A DNA stretch of 64,000 bases from Salicibibacter cibarius (GTDB taxonomy: Bacteria > Bacillota > Bacilli > Bacillales > Marinococcaceae): the NCBI RefSeq assembly GCF_016495725.1, contig NZ_CP054705.1, positions 2,604,001-2,668,000 of the forward strand. Reading direction: 5' to 3'. A model generated the notes under the pieces. The model searched no databases. It was not told the DNA's origin and saw only the letters and a program-made list of their open reading frames with translations. This document shows positions 33,998 through 41,338 of this stretch, piece by piece (positions within the stretch are counted from its first letter, which is position 1; each line of letters begins with the position of its first letter). The translations under genes were made by a program, and so were the position numbers.

Positions 33998-34768
33998 ATG
34001 CAAAAATATAGAATGAGCCGAGGGATTAATCAGGCTATTATAAATGGCATTCTCCAAGGTTACAAGAACTATATTGAGGAAAGAAAAGCTAAGAGAGAAG
34101 AGATGCATATCAGCACTGCTTATTCATGGGTCAAAGGAAATCATATTGATCATCAAACAGCTGAAGAATGCAAAGAATTTGGCATTGGCTTTAAAAAGGC
34201 GAAAGCCGGATACGCATGGGGCTATCTTCAATTCGACATTGATACAGGCCCAAGTATGTTCATCATAAAAAATGGAAAATATTTTGATGAAGAAAATTTT
34301 ACTCGCAGAAAAGGAATGCCTCGCGAAAACACAGATCCGGAAAGGGAAACTTATCTTAAAAGGCTTTCCCATATTAATAACAATGTAGCGTTCCCTGAAG
34401 AGCCTTCCCTATTTACAACAGCTCAAAAGAAAGAGTACCTAACACTTTTTGATGATGAGCAACTGGAAGAACCCCAAGCCCGCGAGCTTGAAGAAAAGTT
34501 TAACCATTTTTATATCATTACTTACGAAATCGATGAAGCTTTTGCTATTTCTAAAATTCGAATGCTGATGCCGAACCCCCAAGACAATCAGGCGTACGAG
34601 ATTGAAGATCTTTCAGAATACATTGCCACAAGTACAGTTATTTTTGAAGAGGACGATTATGAAATATTGATCGAAGACGGATTTGACGCTCCTCAGTCAC
34701 CGGCTGCTGCCGATTATGGCATCGTACATCAAGAAGAGCTGTTTAAAGATGATGAAGAGGAGGGCTAA
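33998..34768 (+). CDS. Unrecognised protein paired with an HTH-ImmA protein (possibly DUF5986-like)
   Basis: 256 residues from ATG 33998, after a G-rich GAAGTGGGGG tract; ATG 33962 is an alternative without a binding site. No signal or membrane segment. An N-terminal helical part with a basic patch (EERKAKREEMH) precedes a compact region with AYSWVKGNHIDHQTAEE and AGYAWGYLQFDIDTG, and the C-terminus is very acidic (EELFKDDEEEG). It looks like the DUF5986 type from memory, with low certainty. Its stop is four bases before the HTH-ImmA gene. Base use is more AT-rich than the metabolic neighbours, which suggests acquisition. Confidence 0.6.
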   Translation: MQKYRMSRGINQAIINGILQGYKNYIEERKAKREEMHISTAYSWVKGNHIDHQTAEECKEFGIGFKKAKAGYAWGYLQFDIDTGPSMFIIKNGKYFDEENFTRRKGMPRENTDPERETYLKRLSHINNNVAFPEEPSLFTTAQKKEYLTLFDDEQLEEPQARELEEKFNHFYIITYEIDEAFAISKIRMLMPNPQDNQAYEIEDLSEYIATSTVIFEEDDYEILIEDGFDAPQSPAAADYGIVHQEELFKDDEEEG

Positions 34769-34772
34769 GAAA

Positions 34773-35948
34773 ATGTTTGTTGGTCCCAATTTAACCAACA
34801 TTCGTATTCTCCATGGTTTTACCAGAAAACAATTGGCAGAAGAGCTGACAGTCACTGAACAAGCCGTTTGGCAATATGAAAATGGGTTTGTATCCCCTAA
34901 AATGGAAATTGTTAATAAACTAAAAGCCATTTTTCAAGTTAAAAGCCAATACTTTTATAAAGAAGATCAACTAAGCAAACATAAAAAAACAACGGTTAAC
35001 CACAATCACATTGCTTACCGATCTTCTGTAATGAATAGTATACAAAAAACACAATTTGAAGCAACGCATATCGAAAATTTAATTGCCCTTTTGGATCTGA
35101 TGGATGGGAAGTTGCAATTCCCGGAGAACAGATTAAGAAAACTGCGAAATAAAGTTATTGCAAAGATGGATCATCCGGGAGACAGATTGGCATCCATTCG
35201 CAGGGTGGCAGAATATGCAAGAGATTTTCTGGGAATGAGAGAAAATAGCAACAATGACCTATTGTTTCAAATTGAGAAAAACGGTGCTTTTGTTTTTGAA
35301 AAATCCATCGGAGAAAAGATAGACGCTTACAGTGTATGGGCTAATGACGACACTCCCTATATAATGCTAGGCAATTTAAAAAAATCAGCAGCCAGAAGAA
35401 ATTTTGACTTGGCACATGAGTTAGGCCACTTACTTTTGCATTATAAAGTTGAGTTCGCTTTGCAAGACAAAAAAAACCTTCGGGAGTATGAACATGAAGC
35501 CAATGTATTTGCCGGATCTTTTTTACTGCCCAAGAACCAATTTATAGATGACATTCAACCTATATTAAAAATTTCCCACCCGGACTCATACATTGAATTA
35601 AAAAGGAAATGGATGGTGTCCATCCAGGCAATGGCATTCCGGGCACACTTTTTACAATGGATGTCTTATCAGCAATACCGATACTTTAATATTATGCTTA
35701 ACAGGCTAAAATACAAAGAAATTGAACCGCTCGACAAAGAGCTGCCGGTCCCGCACCCCGGGAAAGTAAAAAGTATACTTCAATTATTGTTTGAACAAAA
35801 ATATTTAACATTAGATGAAATAATAGATGACATGGAAATTGATATAGGGTTTTTGGCCAACTTAACGGGGATTGAAAAAGACTTTTTTAAGGAATACCAA
35901 TTTCAACATGCGAGGGCTTTTTCCATACAGGACTTGGATGTTAAATGA
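34773..35948 (+). CDS. XRE helix-turn-helix protein with ImmA/IrrE metallopeptidase domain
   Basis: 391 residues from ATG 34773, with GAGGAGGG eight bases upstream. N-terminal XRE-type HTH (about 5-58, RKQLAEELTVTEQAVWQYENG) and a C-terminal ImmA/IrrE zinc peptidase with HELGH at 215-219 and the third ligand in YEHEANVFAGSFLLP (Glu242). ImmA proteins cut repressors in Bacillus mobile elements; HTH-ImmA fusions often neighbour toxins or prophage genes. Coupled to the preceding gene, so the pair may be a toxin-antitoxin-like or stress-response module. Confidence 0.82.
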   Translation: MFVGPNLTNIRILHGFTRKQLAEELTVTEQAVWQYENGFVSPKMEIVNKLKAIFQVKSQYFYKEDQLSKHKKTTVNHNHIAYRSSVMNSIQKTQFEATHIENLIALLDLMDGKLQFPENRLRKLRNKVIAKMDHPGDRLASIRRVAEYARDFLGMRENSNNDLLFQIEKNGAFVFEKSIGEKIDAYSVWANDDTPYIMLGNLKKSAARRNFDLAHELGHLLLHYKVEFALQDKKNLREYEHEANVFAGSFLLPKNQFIDDIQPILKISHPDSYIELKRKWMVSIQAMAFRAHFLQWMSYQQYRYFNIMLNRLKYKEIEPLDKELPVPHPGKVKSILQLLFEQKYLTLDEIIDDMEIDIGFLANLTGIEKDFFKEYQFQHARAFSIQDLDVK

Positions 35949-36011
35949 TGGCTTCCCAATGGAAGAATGAATACGGTTTTGCCGATTAATTCGAGTTTGT
36001 AATTGTTATTA

Positions 36012-36051
36012 TAAAGCGACACCCCACCCTTGTTGGTGTGATGCCGCTTTA
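36012..36051. terminator. Bidirectional terminator
   Basis: Long stem beginning TAAAGCG and ending CGCTTTA, with an inner CACACCAAC/TTGGTGTG-type pairing, between the convergent HTH-ImmA and amidase genes, with a TATTTTTT flank. Confidence 0.75.
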
Positions 36052-36055
36052 TTTT

Positions 36056-37468
36056 TTATCTTGCTAATTCAGGTTTCTTTCCTTTAACAGGATTTGTTTT
36101 TTCTATGGCGTAGCCGATATTCAATATCGTCGCTTCATCAAAGGCATTGCCCATAATCTGCATGCCGATCGGCATCTCTTGTTTGAAACCGCAGGGAACG
36201 GTGAGAGATGGAAGACCGGTCAGATTCCCCGGGCCTGTAAATCGTATAATATTGTTGACTAAATCCACTTGTTCCCCGTTTAAATCGACGTAGTCTTCAC
36301 CTATGTCAGGTGCAATGATAGGAAGTGTCGGGGAAACGAGGGCGTCGACTTTTTCAAACGCTTTTTGAAAGTCTTGCTGAATTTGTCGCCGTAGTTGTTG
36401 CGCTTGAAGATAGTCAACAGCCGATGGCAATTCACCTAACTCAAATAAGAGACGGATGTCATCCCCAAAGTCATCGGGTCGTTCAATTAAATTTTCATGG
36501 TGGATAGCTGCTGCTTCAGTTAAAATTGTGATCAATTCAGTATATTCTGCATATCGGAGCGATGGGATCGCTACTGTCTCTACGTTTGCCCCTTGTTCTT
36601 CAAGTGATTGGATTGCTTGTCGAACGGATGCTTCAACAGTCGAATCAACATTGTTGAAAAAATAATCTTCGTTAACGCCAATTGTTACGTCTTTTATATC
36701 CGCTGTTAGTTGCTGTGTATATGAATGTACGGGCACATTCATCGATGTCGGGTCATTGGCGTCATATCCGGCGATAACTTCCAAGAAAGCAGCCGCGTCT
36801 GTCACCGATTTGGTCATGGGACCAATATGATCAAGGGACCATGATAATGGAAAACATCCATATTTACTCACTCGTCCATGTGTCGGTTTTAATCCCACGA
36901 TCCCACAGACCGAAGAGGGAATGCGGATGGAACCGGCAGTATCTGTTCCTAAAGTAGCAACACTCATATCAGCGGCAACGGCTGCACCGGAGCCCCCACT
37001 CGAACCTCCGGGTATTTTTCGTGTATTCCAAGGGTTACGACATGCCCCGAAGTGTGGATTATTATTAGTAATCCCCCACGCATATTCATGCATGTTCAAT
37101 TTACCGGTAAAAACAATGCCTGCATCTTTCATCTTCTTAATAATGGTGGCATCATAATCGGAAACAAAATCCCTATGGATTTTTGATGCCATTGTAGTCA
37201 CCTCGCCCTTAAAATATAAGTTATCCTTCACTGCAATCGGGATACCATGGTATATCCCTTTATAATTCCCGGCGGCAATGTCACGATCGGCCTGTTCAGC
37301 AGCCTGTTCTGCCTTTTCTTTCGTAAATGAAATATAAGCGTTTATATCTTCATTATGTTTTTCTGCATGATCAAGTACAGCCTTGGTTAATTCTTTGGAT
37401 GATACGTCCTTGTTTTTAATTAAGGGCGATAACTCTTCCACCGATTTTGATACGAGCTCATAACTCAT
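36056..37468 (-). CDS. Amidase signature family enzyme
   Basis: 470 residues with the full Ser-Ser-Lys catalytic set: Lys81 in PIAVKDNLY, Ser156 in PGGSSGGSGAA and Ser180 in TDTAGSIRIPSS; the 24-residue serine spacing is as in other amidases. It hydrolyses an unknown amide. No gatB or gatC is nearby, so it is not the tRNA amidotransferase. It overlaps by 11 bases the end of a 61-residue protein that resembles the AtzG-like partners of AtzE-type amidases. Lies after the terminator of the alcohol dehydrogenase operon. Confidence 0.84.
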   Translation of the reverse strand: MSYELVSKSVEELSPLIKNKDVSSKELTKAVLDHAEKHNEDINAYISFTKEKAEQAAEQADRDIAAGNYKGIYHGIPIAVKDNLYFKGEVTTMASKIHRDFVSDYDATIIKKMKDAGIVFTGKLNMHEYAWGITNNNPHFGACRNPWNTRKIPGGSSGGSGAAVAADMSVATLGTDTAGSIRIPSSVCGIVGLKPTHGRVSKYGCFPLSWSLDHIGPMTKSVTDAAAFLEVIAGYDANDPTSMNVPVHSYTQQLTADIKDVTIGVNEDYFFNNVDSTVEASVRQAIQSLEEQGANVETVAIPSLRYAEYTELITILTEAAAIHHENLIERPDDFGDDIRLLFELGELPSAVDYLQAQQLRRQIQQDFQKAFEKVDALVSPTLPIIAPDIGEDYVDLNGEQVDLVNNIIRFTGPGNLTGLPSLTVPCGFKQEMPIGMQIMGNAFDEATILNIGYAIEKTNPVKGKKPELAR

Positions 37469-37643
37469 AATGATCGCCTCCCGGAATGTTTCTTAACGCA
37501 ATATCATAATCTTCCAAAGACGCAGTTTTTGATTCTTTTCCTAATGATTGGATCGCCTCCCACCTTGCATGCAAGATCAGTAAATGTTCATCGGGCACCT
37601 CTATACCCTTGCCTTCCAACACTTCTTTGATCGATGGATTCAT
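37458..37643 (-). CDS. Small AtzG-like accessory protein of the amidase
   Basis: 61 residues from ATG 37643, with AAAGGAGC nine bases upstream. Mostly helical, with no membrane segment or cofactor motif, ending ALRNIPGGDHYEL. Size, position directly before an amidase gene and the overlap with it match small helical partner subunits such as AtzG, which stabilise an AtzE-type hydrolase. The sequence relation to that family is only suggestive. Confidence 0.55.
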   Translation of the reverse strand: MNPSIKEVLEGKGIEVPDEHLLILHARWEAIQSLGKESKTASLEDYDIALRNIPGGDHYEL

Positions 37644-37742
37644 AAAAGTTTTGCTCCTTTCCAGTAGATTGTCCATTCCTCAAGGGTGTACCCATTTAGC
37701 TTAAAAATCAAACTTAAATTTCCGAATATTTCATCCATGAAC

Positions 37743-37780
37743 AAAACCTCGTCTCGACCTTTTGATCGAAACGGGGTTAA
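37743..37780 (-). terminator. Terminator of the alcohol dehydrogenase operon
   Basis: Stem AACCTCGTCTCGA with TCGAAACGGGGTT, eight-base loop, followed in the leftward direction by TTTTGTTC. Eleven bases after the alcohol dehydrogenase stop. Confidence 0.7.
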
Positions 37781-37790
37781 TTGTTCTTGG

Positions 37791-38819
37791 TTATGGCACT
37801 AAAACCGTCCGGCCATTAATTTTACCTTCATCCAGCATTTTCAATACTTCGTTCGCTTTGCTCATTGGATAAGTGGTTGAATGGAGTCGAACTTTTCCTT
37901 TCGCATGCATTTGCATGAGTTCATATAATTGATTATAGTTTCCAACGAGACTCCCTATAATGCTGAATTCGTTGTTAATGACGTCGAGGGACGGAACATG
38001 TAGAACCCCTCCATATCCGACAACGAAATAGGAGCCGCCTTTTTTTAGCATCTTCATGCTATTGGCATGGGTATCATCTTCTCCTACCAAATCGATAATC
38101 AAGTCAATTCCGTTACCATTATTTGATAGATTCAATACCTCTTCAATCATGCCATCCTTTGCGACAACGCCGTGATCAGCCCCGTATTCAAGCGCCATAT
38201 TTAAACGTTCTTCATTTGTGTCGAGCGCAATAATATCCGAGTTTCCAAATTCTCGCATGAGTTGGACGGCTATGTGCCCAAGACCGCCCATACCCATGAG
38301 GAGTGTTTTTGTCCCCGGTTTTGCAAGAGGGGCTGCCCGTTGCACGGCTCGATAAGCAGTGATACCAGCATCTGCCAGTGGTGCAACTTCCTCCGGCTTC
38401 ACATCGTTTTCCAGTTTTATAAGTGCCCGTTCGGAAGTCTTTAAATATTCCGCGTAGCCACCGTCGGTCGTCAATCCCGGGAATACAAGGTTTTCGCAAT
38501 GCATATCTTCGCCAGCCCGGCAACTTAAGCATTTTCCGCAACTGGCCACAGGATGAACAATGACGGGGTCCCCTACATCAAACATTGTCACGCCTGAACC
38601 CTTTTGGTGAACCCATCCGGCATTTTCATGCCCAATCGTAAAAGGCAGAGGCGTTTCTAATGCCCTGTCCCAAACCCCTTCGATAAGATGAAGATCCGTA
38701 CGGCAAACGCCTGCTCCACCAATTTTAATGATCACATCGGTCGGATCCTTAATTTCCGGATCGGGAATTTCCTCATATTTCAATGGCTTGTCAAATTCCT
38801 TCAAGCGCCATGCTTTCAT
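37791..38819 (-). CDS. Zinc-dependent alcohol dehydrogenase, NAD(P)-linked
   Basis: 342-residue medium-chain dehydrogenase. Catalytic zinc: Cys in GVCRTDLH and His-Glu in GHENAGWV. Structural zinc: CGKCLSCRAGEDMHC. Rossmann motif GMGGLGHIAVQL. Last gene of a sigma-54 driven operon with a DUF59 protein, an amidohydrolase and a DJ-1 protein. The set resembles the accessory genes of propane-type diiron monooxygenase operons, where such an enzyme oxidises the alcohol formed; here the monooxygenase is absent, so the substrate is open. Confidence 0.85.
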   Translation of the reverse strand: MKAWRLKEFDKPLKYEEIPDPEIKDPTDVIIKIGGAGVCRTDLHLIEGVWDRALETPLPFTIGHENAGWVHQKGSGVTMFDVGDPVIVHPVASCGKCLSCRAGEDMHCENLVFPGLTTDGGYAEYLKTSERALIKLENDVKPEEVAPLADAGITAYRAVQRAAPLAKPGTKTLLMGMGGLGHIAVQLMREFGNSDIIALDTNEERLNMALEYGADHGVVAKDGMIEEVLNLSNNGNGIDLIIDLVGEDDTHANSMKMLKKGGSYFVVGYGGVLHVPSLDVINNEFSIIGSLVGNYNQLYELMQMHAKGKVRLHSTTYPMSKANEVLKMLDEGKINGRTVLVP

Positions 38820-38834
38820 CTCTTAATCTCTCCC

Positions 38835-39533
38835 TTAATATGCAAAATTTGTATATCTTGTTTGCAATAACCCCTGGCAGTAATGGCCGTTAAAATCCAT
38901 GGTTAATCGTGAACGCCGTGCATGCAATAAATGTTGGTCAAATTCCTCTTTCTCTATCGACTTTCCCGTGTGGTCAGTGATAAGGAAACTGTTCTCCTCT
39001 TGTGATAATTTGAAGTCTTTACGGATATCCAAGTAGTTCAAATACAGATATTCCAATTTGCGATCATCTATAGATTTTAGGGAATCTAGCGTTATAGCTA
39101 AAATTAAATCTTTTGAATGCCCCTTTTTTAATAAATACTGTAGCAAGCGCTCTTGACGGGCATAAAATGCTTTTCTTTTAAAAATTGACCGCAACTCATC
39201 TAACCCGCTTCCATCCGTTTTATCGGGAAACATTTCTTCAAACGAATATCCTTCCGTCACACCTTTGCTCACTTTTTCTGATTCAGAATGATCGTGCAAT
39301 GTTACTTGTACATGTTTTGGCCATTTCAGTCCCAGGATTTCATCACGAATATCTTCTCCCATGATATAGGCAAAATTAGGTGAGCACCAGTAAGTGGGGA
39401 GCCTAAATATGACATGAACTACATTCTCGTTAATTTCCACATCCTCAATAAAATCAAGCTCCAGTAATGATTGGTCAAGTTCTGGGTCCATAACTAACTC
39501 AAGACAGTCATATACTTGTTTCGTTTTAAACAA
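38835..39533 (-). CDS. DUF59/MIP18-type iron-sulfur assembly domain protein with C-terminal extension
   Basis: 232 residues from TTG 39533, which overlaps the amidohydrolase stop and has AGGGGGAGG just before it; an ATG at 39554 is an alternative. Residues about 5-95 form a DUF59-like domain (VYDCLELVMDPELDQSLLEL, then LPTYWCSPNFAYIM with a conserved Cys). The remaining 130 residues are helical and unrecognised. Such proteins, next to an amidohydrolase, accompany bacterial multicomponent monooxygenases and are thought to help metal-centre assembly. Here they lack the oxygenase. Confidence 0.65.
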   Translation of the reverse strand: MFKTKQVYDCLELVMDPELDQSLLELDFIEDVEINENVVHVIFRLPTYWCSPNFAYIMGEDIRDEILGLKWPKHVQVTLHDHSESEKVSKGVTEGYSFEEMFPDKTDGSGLDELRSIFKRKAFYARQERLLQYLLKKGHSKDLILAITLDSLKSIDDRKLEYLYLNYLDIRKDFKLSQEENSFLITDHTGKSIEKEEFDQHLLHARRSRLTMDFNGHYCQGLLQTRYTNFAY

Positions 39534-40560
39534 TGGACCTCCCCCTAACCTCATCTGTAGGACTACTTTTAAGAATTTCTTTTTGCTTTGGTATATCAAT
39601 ATTATACAGGCGAGCTATATTCTCTCCAAGAATCTTTCTCTTCACGTTTATATCGAGCACTGCCCCCGTTTCTTCCCTAATATCCTCTGGCAACTCAAAA
39701 TCAATAAATTTTTCAATAAGCCAACCTGGCTCCCAAATTGGGTAATCACTGCTGAATATGATTTTATCCTCATCAAGCCAGAACAACAATTCACTTATAA
39801 TTTGTGCGAAGTATCGGGGACGGGCATATACAAATGGCATTGCAACAGCCAATCCACCATAAACATTCTTTTCTTGCGTTGCTATCCAACAAAAATCCTC
39901 TAAACGAGGTAGTCCAACATGCTCTACGATAATATTTAGATTTTGGAATGTACTAGCTACATCATCAACATCACTCACGTCGAATGCATCTTTGTTTAAT
40001 GGGGTAATGGTGGGTCCTTTATGAATGTGAATATTTCTTATACCCAGTTCCTCACATTTTTCTAAATACTTTTTCGTCCAATAATCTGTTAGTTTATACC
40101 CCTTTGAATCCCCTCGCCACTCAGCTGTATATAGTTTAATTCCTTGTAATTGGAACCTCTCGGCTTCTTCTTCTAAATATTTCAAACCTTCTTCTTTATT
40201 TCTGGGATCAAAACTACTGTTACAAATAAAACGTCCAGGGTAACGCTGTGACAACTCCATATCATTTTCTACTGAACCAAATGGTTCGCGATAAAAATCA
40301 GTTAATGGAACCGGTTGAAAAATTGCCATATCAGCATAGCCACGGTTAAAAACATCGTCTATCAACCTGTTATGATCCGGTTTTAAAAATTCGTTGTAAT
40401 CCCACACATACTCTGGTGGAGATAGATTCCGTTGGTAATCATAAAAACAATCGATAAACTGCTTACCATAATCATTCCGTTGGTTTTTCCGACTAGCATT
40501 CCAATTGTGAATATGCGCATCAATGATAAACAATTCATGCCCTGATTTTGTACGAAACAT
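39526..40560 (-). CDS. Amidohydrolase-2 family protein
   Basis: 344-residue TIM-barrel protein of the amidohydrolase_2 group. The N-terminal metal motif is DAHIHNW, a strand-5 to -6 histidine is in RNIHIHKGP, another in VEHVGLPRLEDF, and the strand-8 aspartate in FSSDYPIWEPGW. These enzymes decarboxylate or hydrolyse aromatic or other ring acids, or act as accessory proteins to monooxygenases. Sits between the DJ-1 gene (29 bases upstream) and the DUF59 gene (overlapping). More AT-rich than the flanking catabolic clusters. Confidence 0.8.
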   Translation of the reverse strand: MFRTKSGHELFIIDAHIHNWNASRKNQRNDYGKQFIDCFYDYQRNLSPPEYVWDYNEFLKPDHNRLIDDVFNRGYADMAIFQPVPLTDFYREPFGSVENDMELSQRYPGRFICNSSFDPRNKEEGLKYLEEEAERFQLQGIKLYTAEWRGDSKGYKLTDYWTKKYLEKCEELGIRNIHIHKGPTITPLNKDAFDVSDVDDVASTFQNLNIIVEHVGLPRLEDFCWIATQEKNVYGGLAVAMPFVYARPRYFAQIISELLFWLDEDKIIFSSDYPIWEPGWLIEKFIDFELPEDIREETGAVLDINVKRKILGENIARLYNIDIPKQKEILKSSPTDEVRGRSIV

Positions 40561-40589
40561 GATAAATTTCCTCCCCTAATAAGAAATAT

Positions 40590-41156
40590 TTATACTTTTT
40601 CAGGTGTCTTGTTAACCTGCTTAATAAATGCTTTCATAATTGCTGGTAAATCCGGCCAAGCATGCCCTGATACAAGATTACCGTCGACATAATCCATTTC
40701 ATTTATATACTCTGCTCCCATACTTTCCACTTCTGGTTTGCAAGCCTGATATGCTGTCATTTTACGGCCTTTCACAACATCAGCAATAGGAGTAAAAACA
40801 AGACTACCATGACACATTACTGCAATTGGCTTTTCGGTCTCGAAAAAATGCCTGACAATGTTTTGAAGTTCCTCATCCATACGAATGTGTTCGGGTGCTC
40901 TACCGCCGGGGATGATTAAAGCATCAAAGTCACTCACTACAATGTCCGAAAAGGCAAGAGTTGCGTCTATGCCATAACCTTTCTTTTCAGTATAGGTGTC
41001 CCAATCCTCAAAATCATGAATAACTGTCTGGAGCTTTTTAACTGAGTTGGCTGCAATGAAAGGCTCAAAACCTTCCTCTAAGCATCTAAAGTAAGGATAG
41101 TAAACTTCTAGGGATTCAACTGCGTCACCCGTCACAATAAGAACTTTTTTGGACAT
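40590..41156 (-). CDS. DJ-1/PfpI family protein
   Basis: 188 residues. Class I glutamine amidotransferase-like fold with the nucleophile elbow AVMCHGSLVF (Cys) and an acidic residue in IIPGGRAPEH. Relatives include deglycases, chaperones, proteases and isonitrile hydratases, so the precise activity is not fixed. First gene of the sigma-54 operon. AAGGAGGAG lies upstream of its start. A -24/-12 promoter and a cre-like palindrome lie between it and the activator gene. Confidence 0.82.
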   Translation of the reverse strand: MSKKVLIVTGDAVESLEVYYPYFRCLEEGFEPFIAANSVKKLQTVIHDFEDWDTYTEKKGYGIDATLAFSDIVVSDFDALIIPGGRAPEHIRMDEELQNIVRHFFETEKPIAVMCHGSLVFTPIADVVKGRKMTAYQACKPEVESMGAEYINEMDYVDGNLVSGHAWPDLPAIMKAFIKQVNKTPEKV

Positions 41157-41175
41157 GAAGAACTCCTCCTTTGAA

Positions 41176-41189
41176 TATAAGCGCTTACA
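41176..41189. promoter_or_regulatory. cre-like palindrome TATAAGCGCTTACA
   Basis: One mismatch to the TGWAANCGNTNWCA form of the CcpA site, 20 bases before the pfpI-like start and downstream of the sigma-54 promoter, where CcpA could block transcription. Confidence 0.5.
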
Positions 41190-41222
41190 ATTCGTTTTGC
41201 TATGCGCTCTTCTTTATTTTAT

Positions 41223-41239
41223 TGCAACATTTATGCCAA
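41223..41239 (-). promoter_or_regulatory. Sigma-54 (-24/-12) promoter
   Basis: TTGGCATAAATGTTGCA carries the GG and GC elements with the exact spacing of the consensus TGGCAC-N5-TTGC. It points at the DJ-1/amidohydrolase/DUF59/alcohol dehydrogenase operon, 67 bases upstream of the first start. The adjacent gene encodes a sigma-54 activator. Confidence 0.75.
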
Positions 41240-41300
41240 TATCGAAATCCCTTTAAAATAGGAATTCGATAGATTTCTAGTATAGTTATTCAAAAATAAA

Positions 41301-41337
41301 TGTCTCATTTTGCTTCATATTGTCTCACTTTGATACA
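41301..41337. promoter_or_regulatory. Activator binding sites (UAS) for the sigma-54 operon
   Basis: Two direct repeats beginning TGTCTCA at 41301 and 41321, exactly 20 bp apart. The second, TGTCTCACTTTGATACA, is a near-perfect dyad (TGTCTCA-N3-TGATACA), like sites of AcoR-type activators. They lie about 60 to 100 bp upstream of the -24/-12 promoter, the usual range. Confidence 0.68.
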
Positions 41338-41338
41338 T

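Noticed and set aside
36056-37468. Amidase as GatA of the tRNA amidotransferase
   Set aside because: No gatB or gatC nearby, and the linked small protein is not GatC-like in position or sequence.
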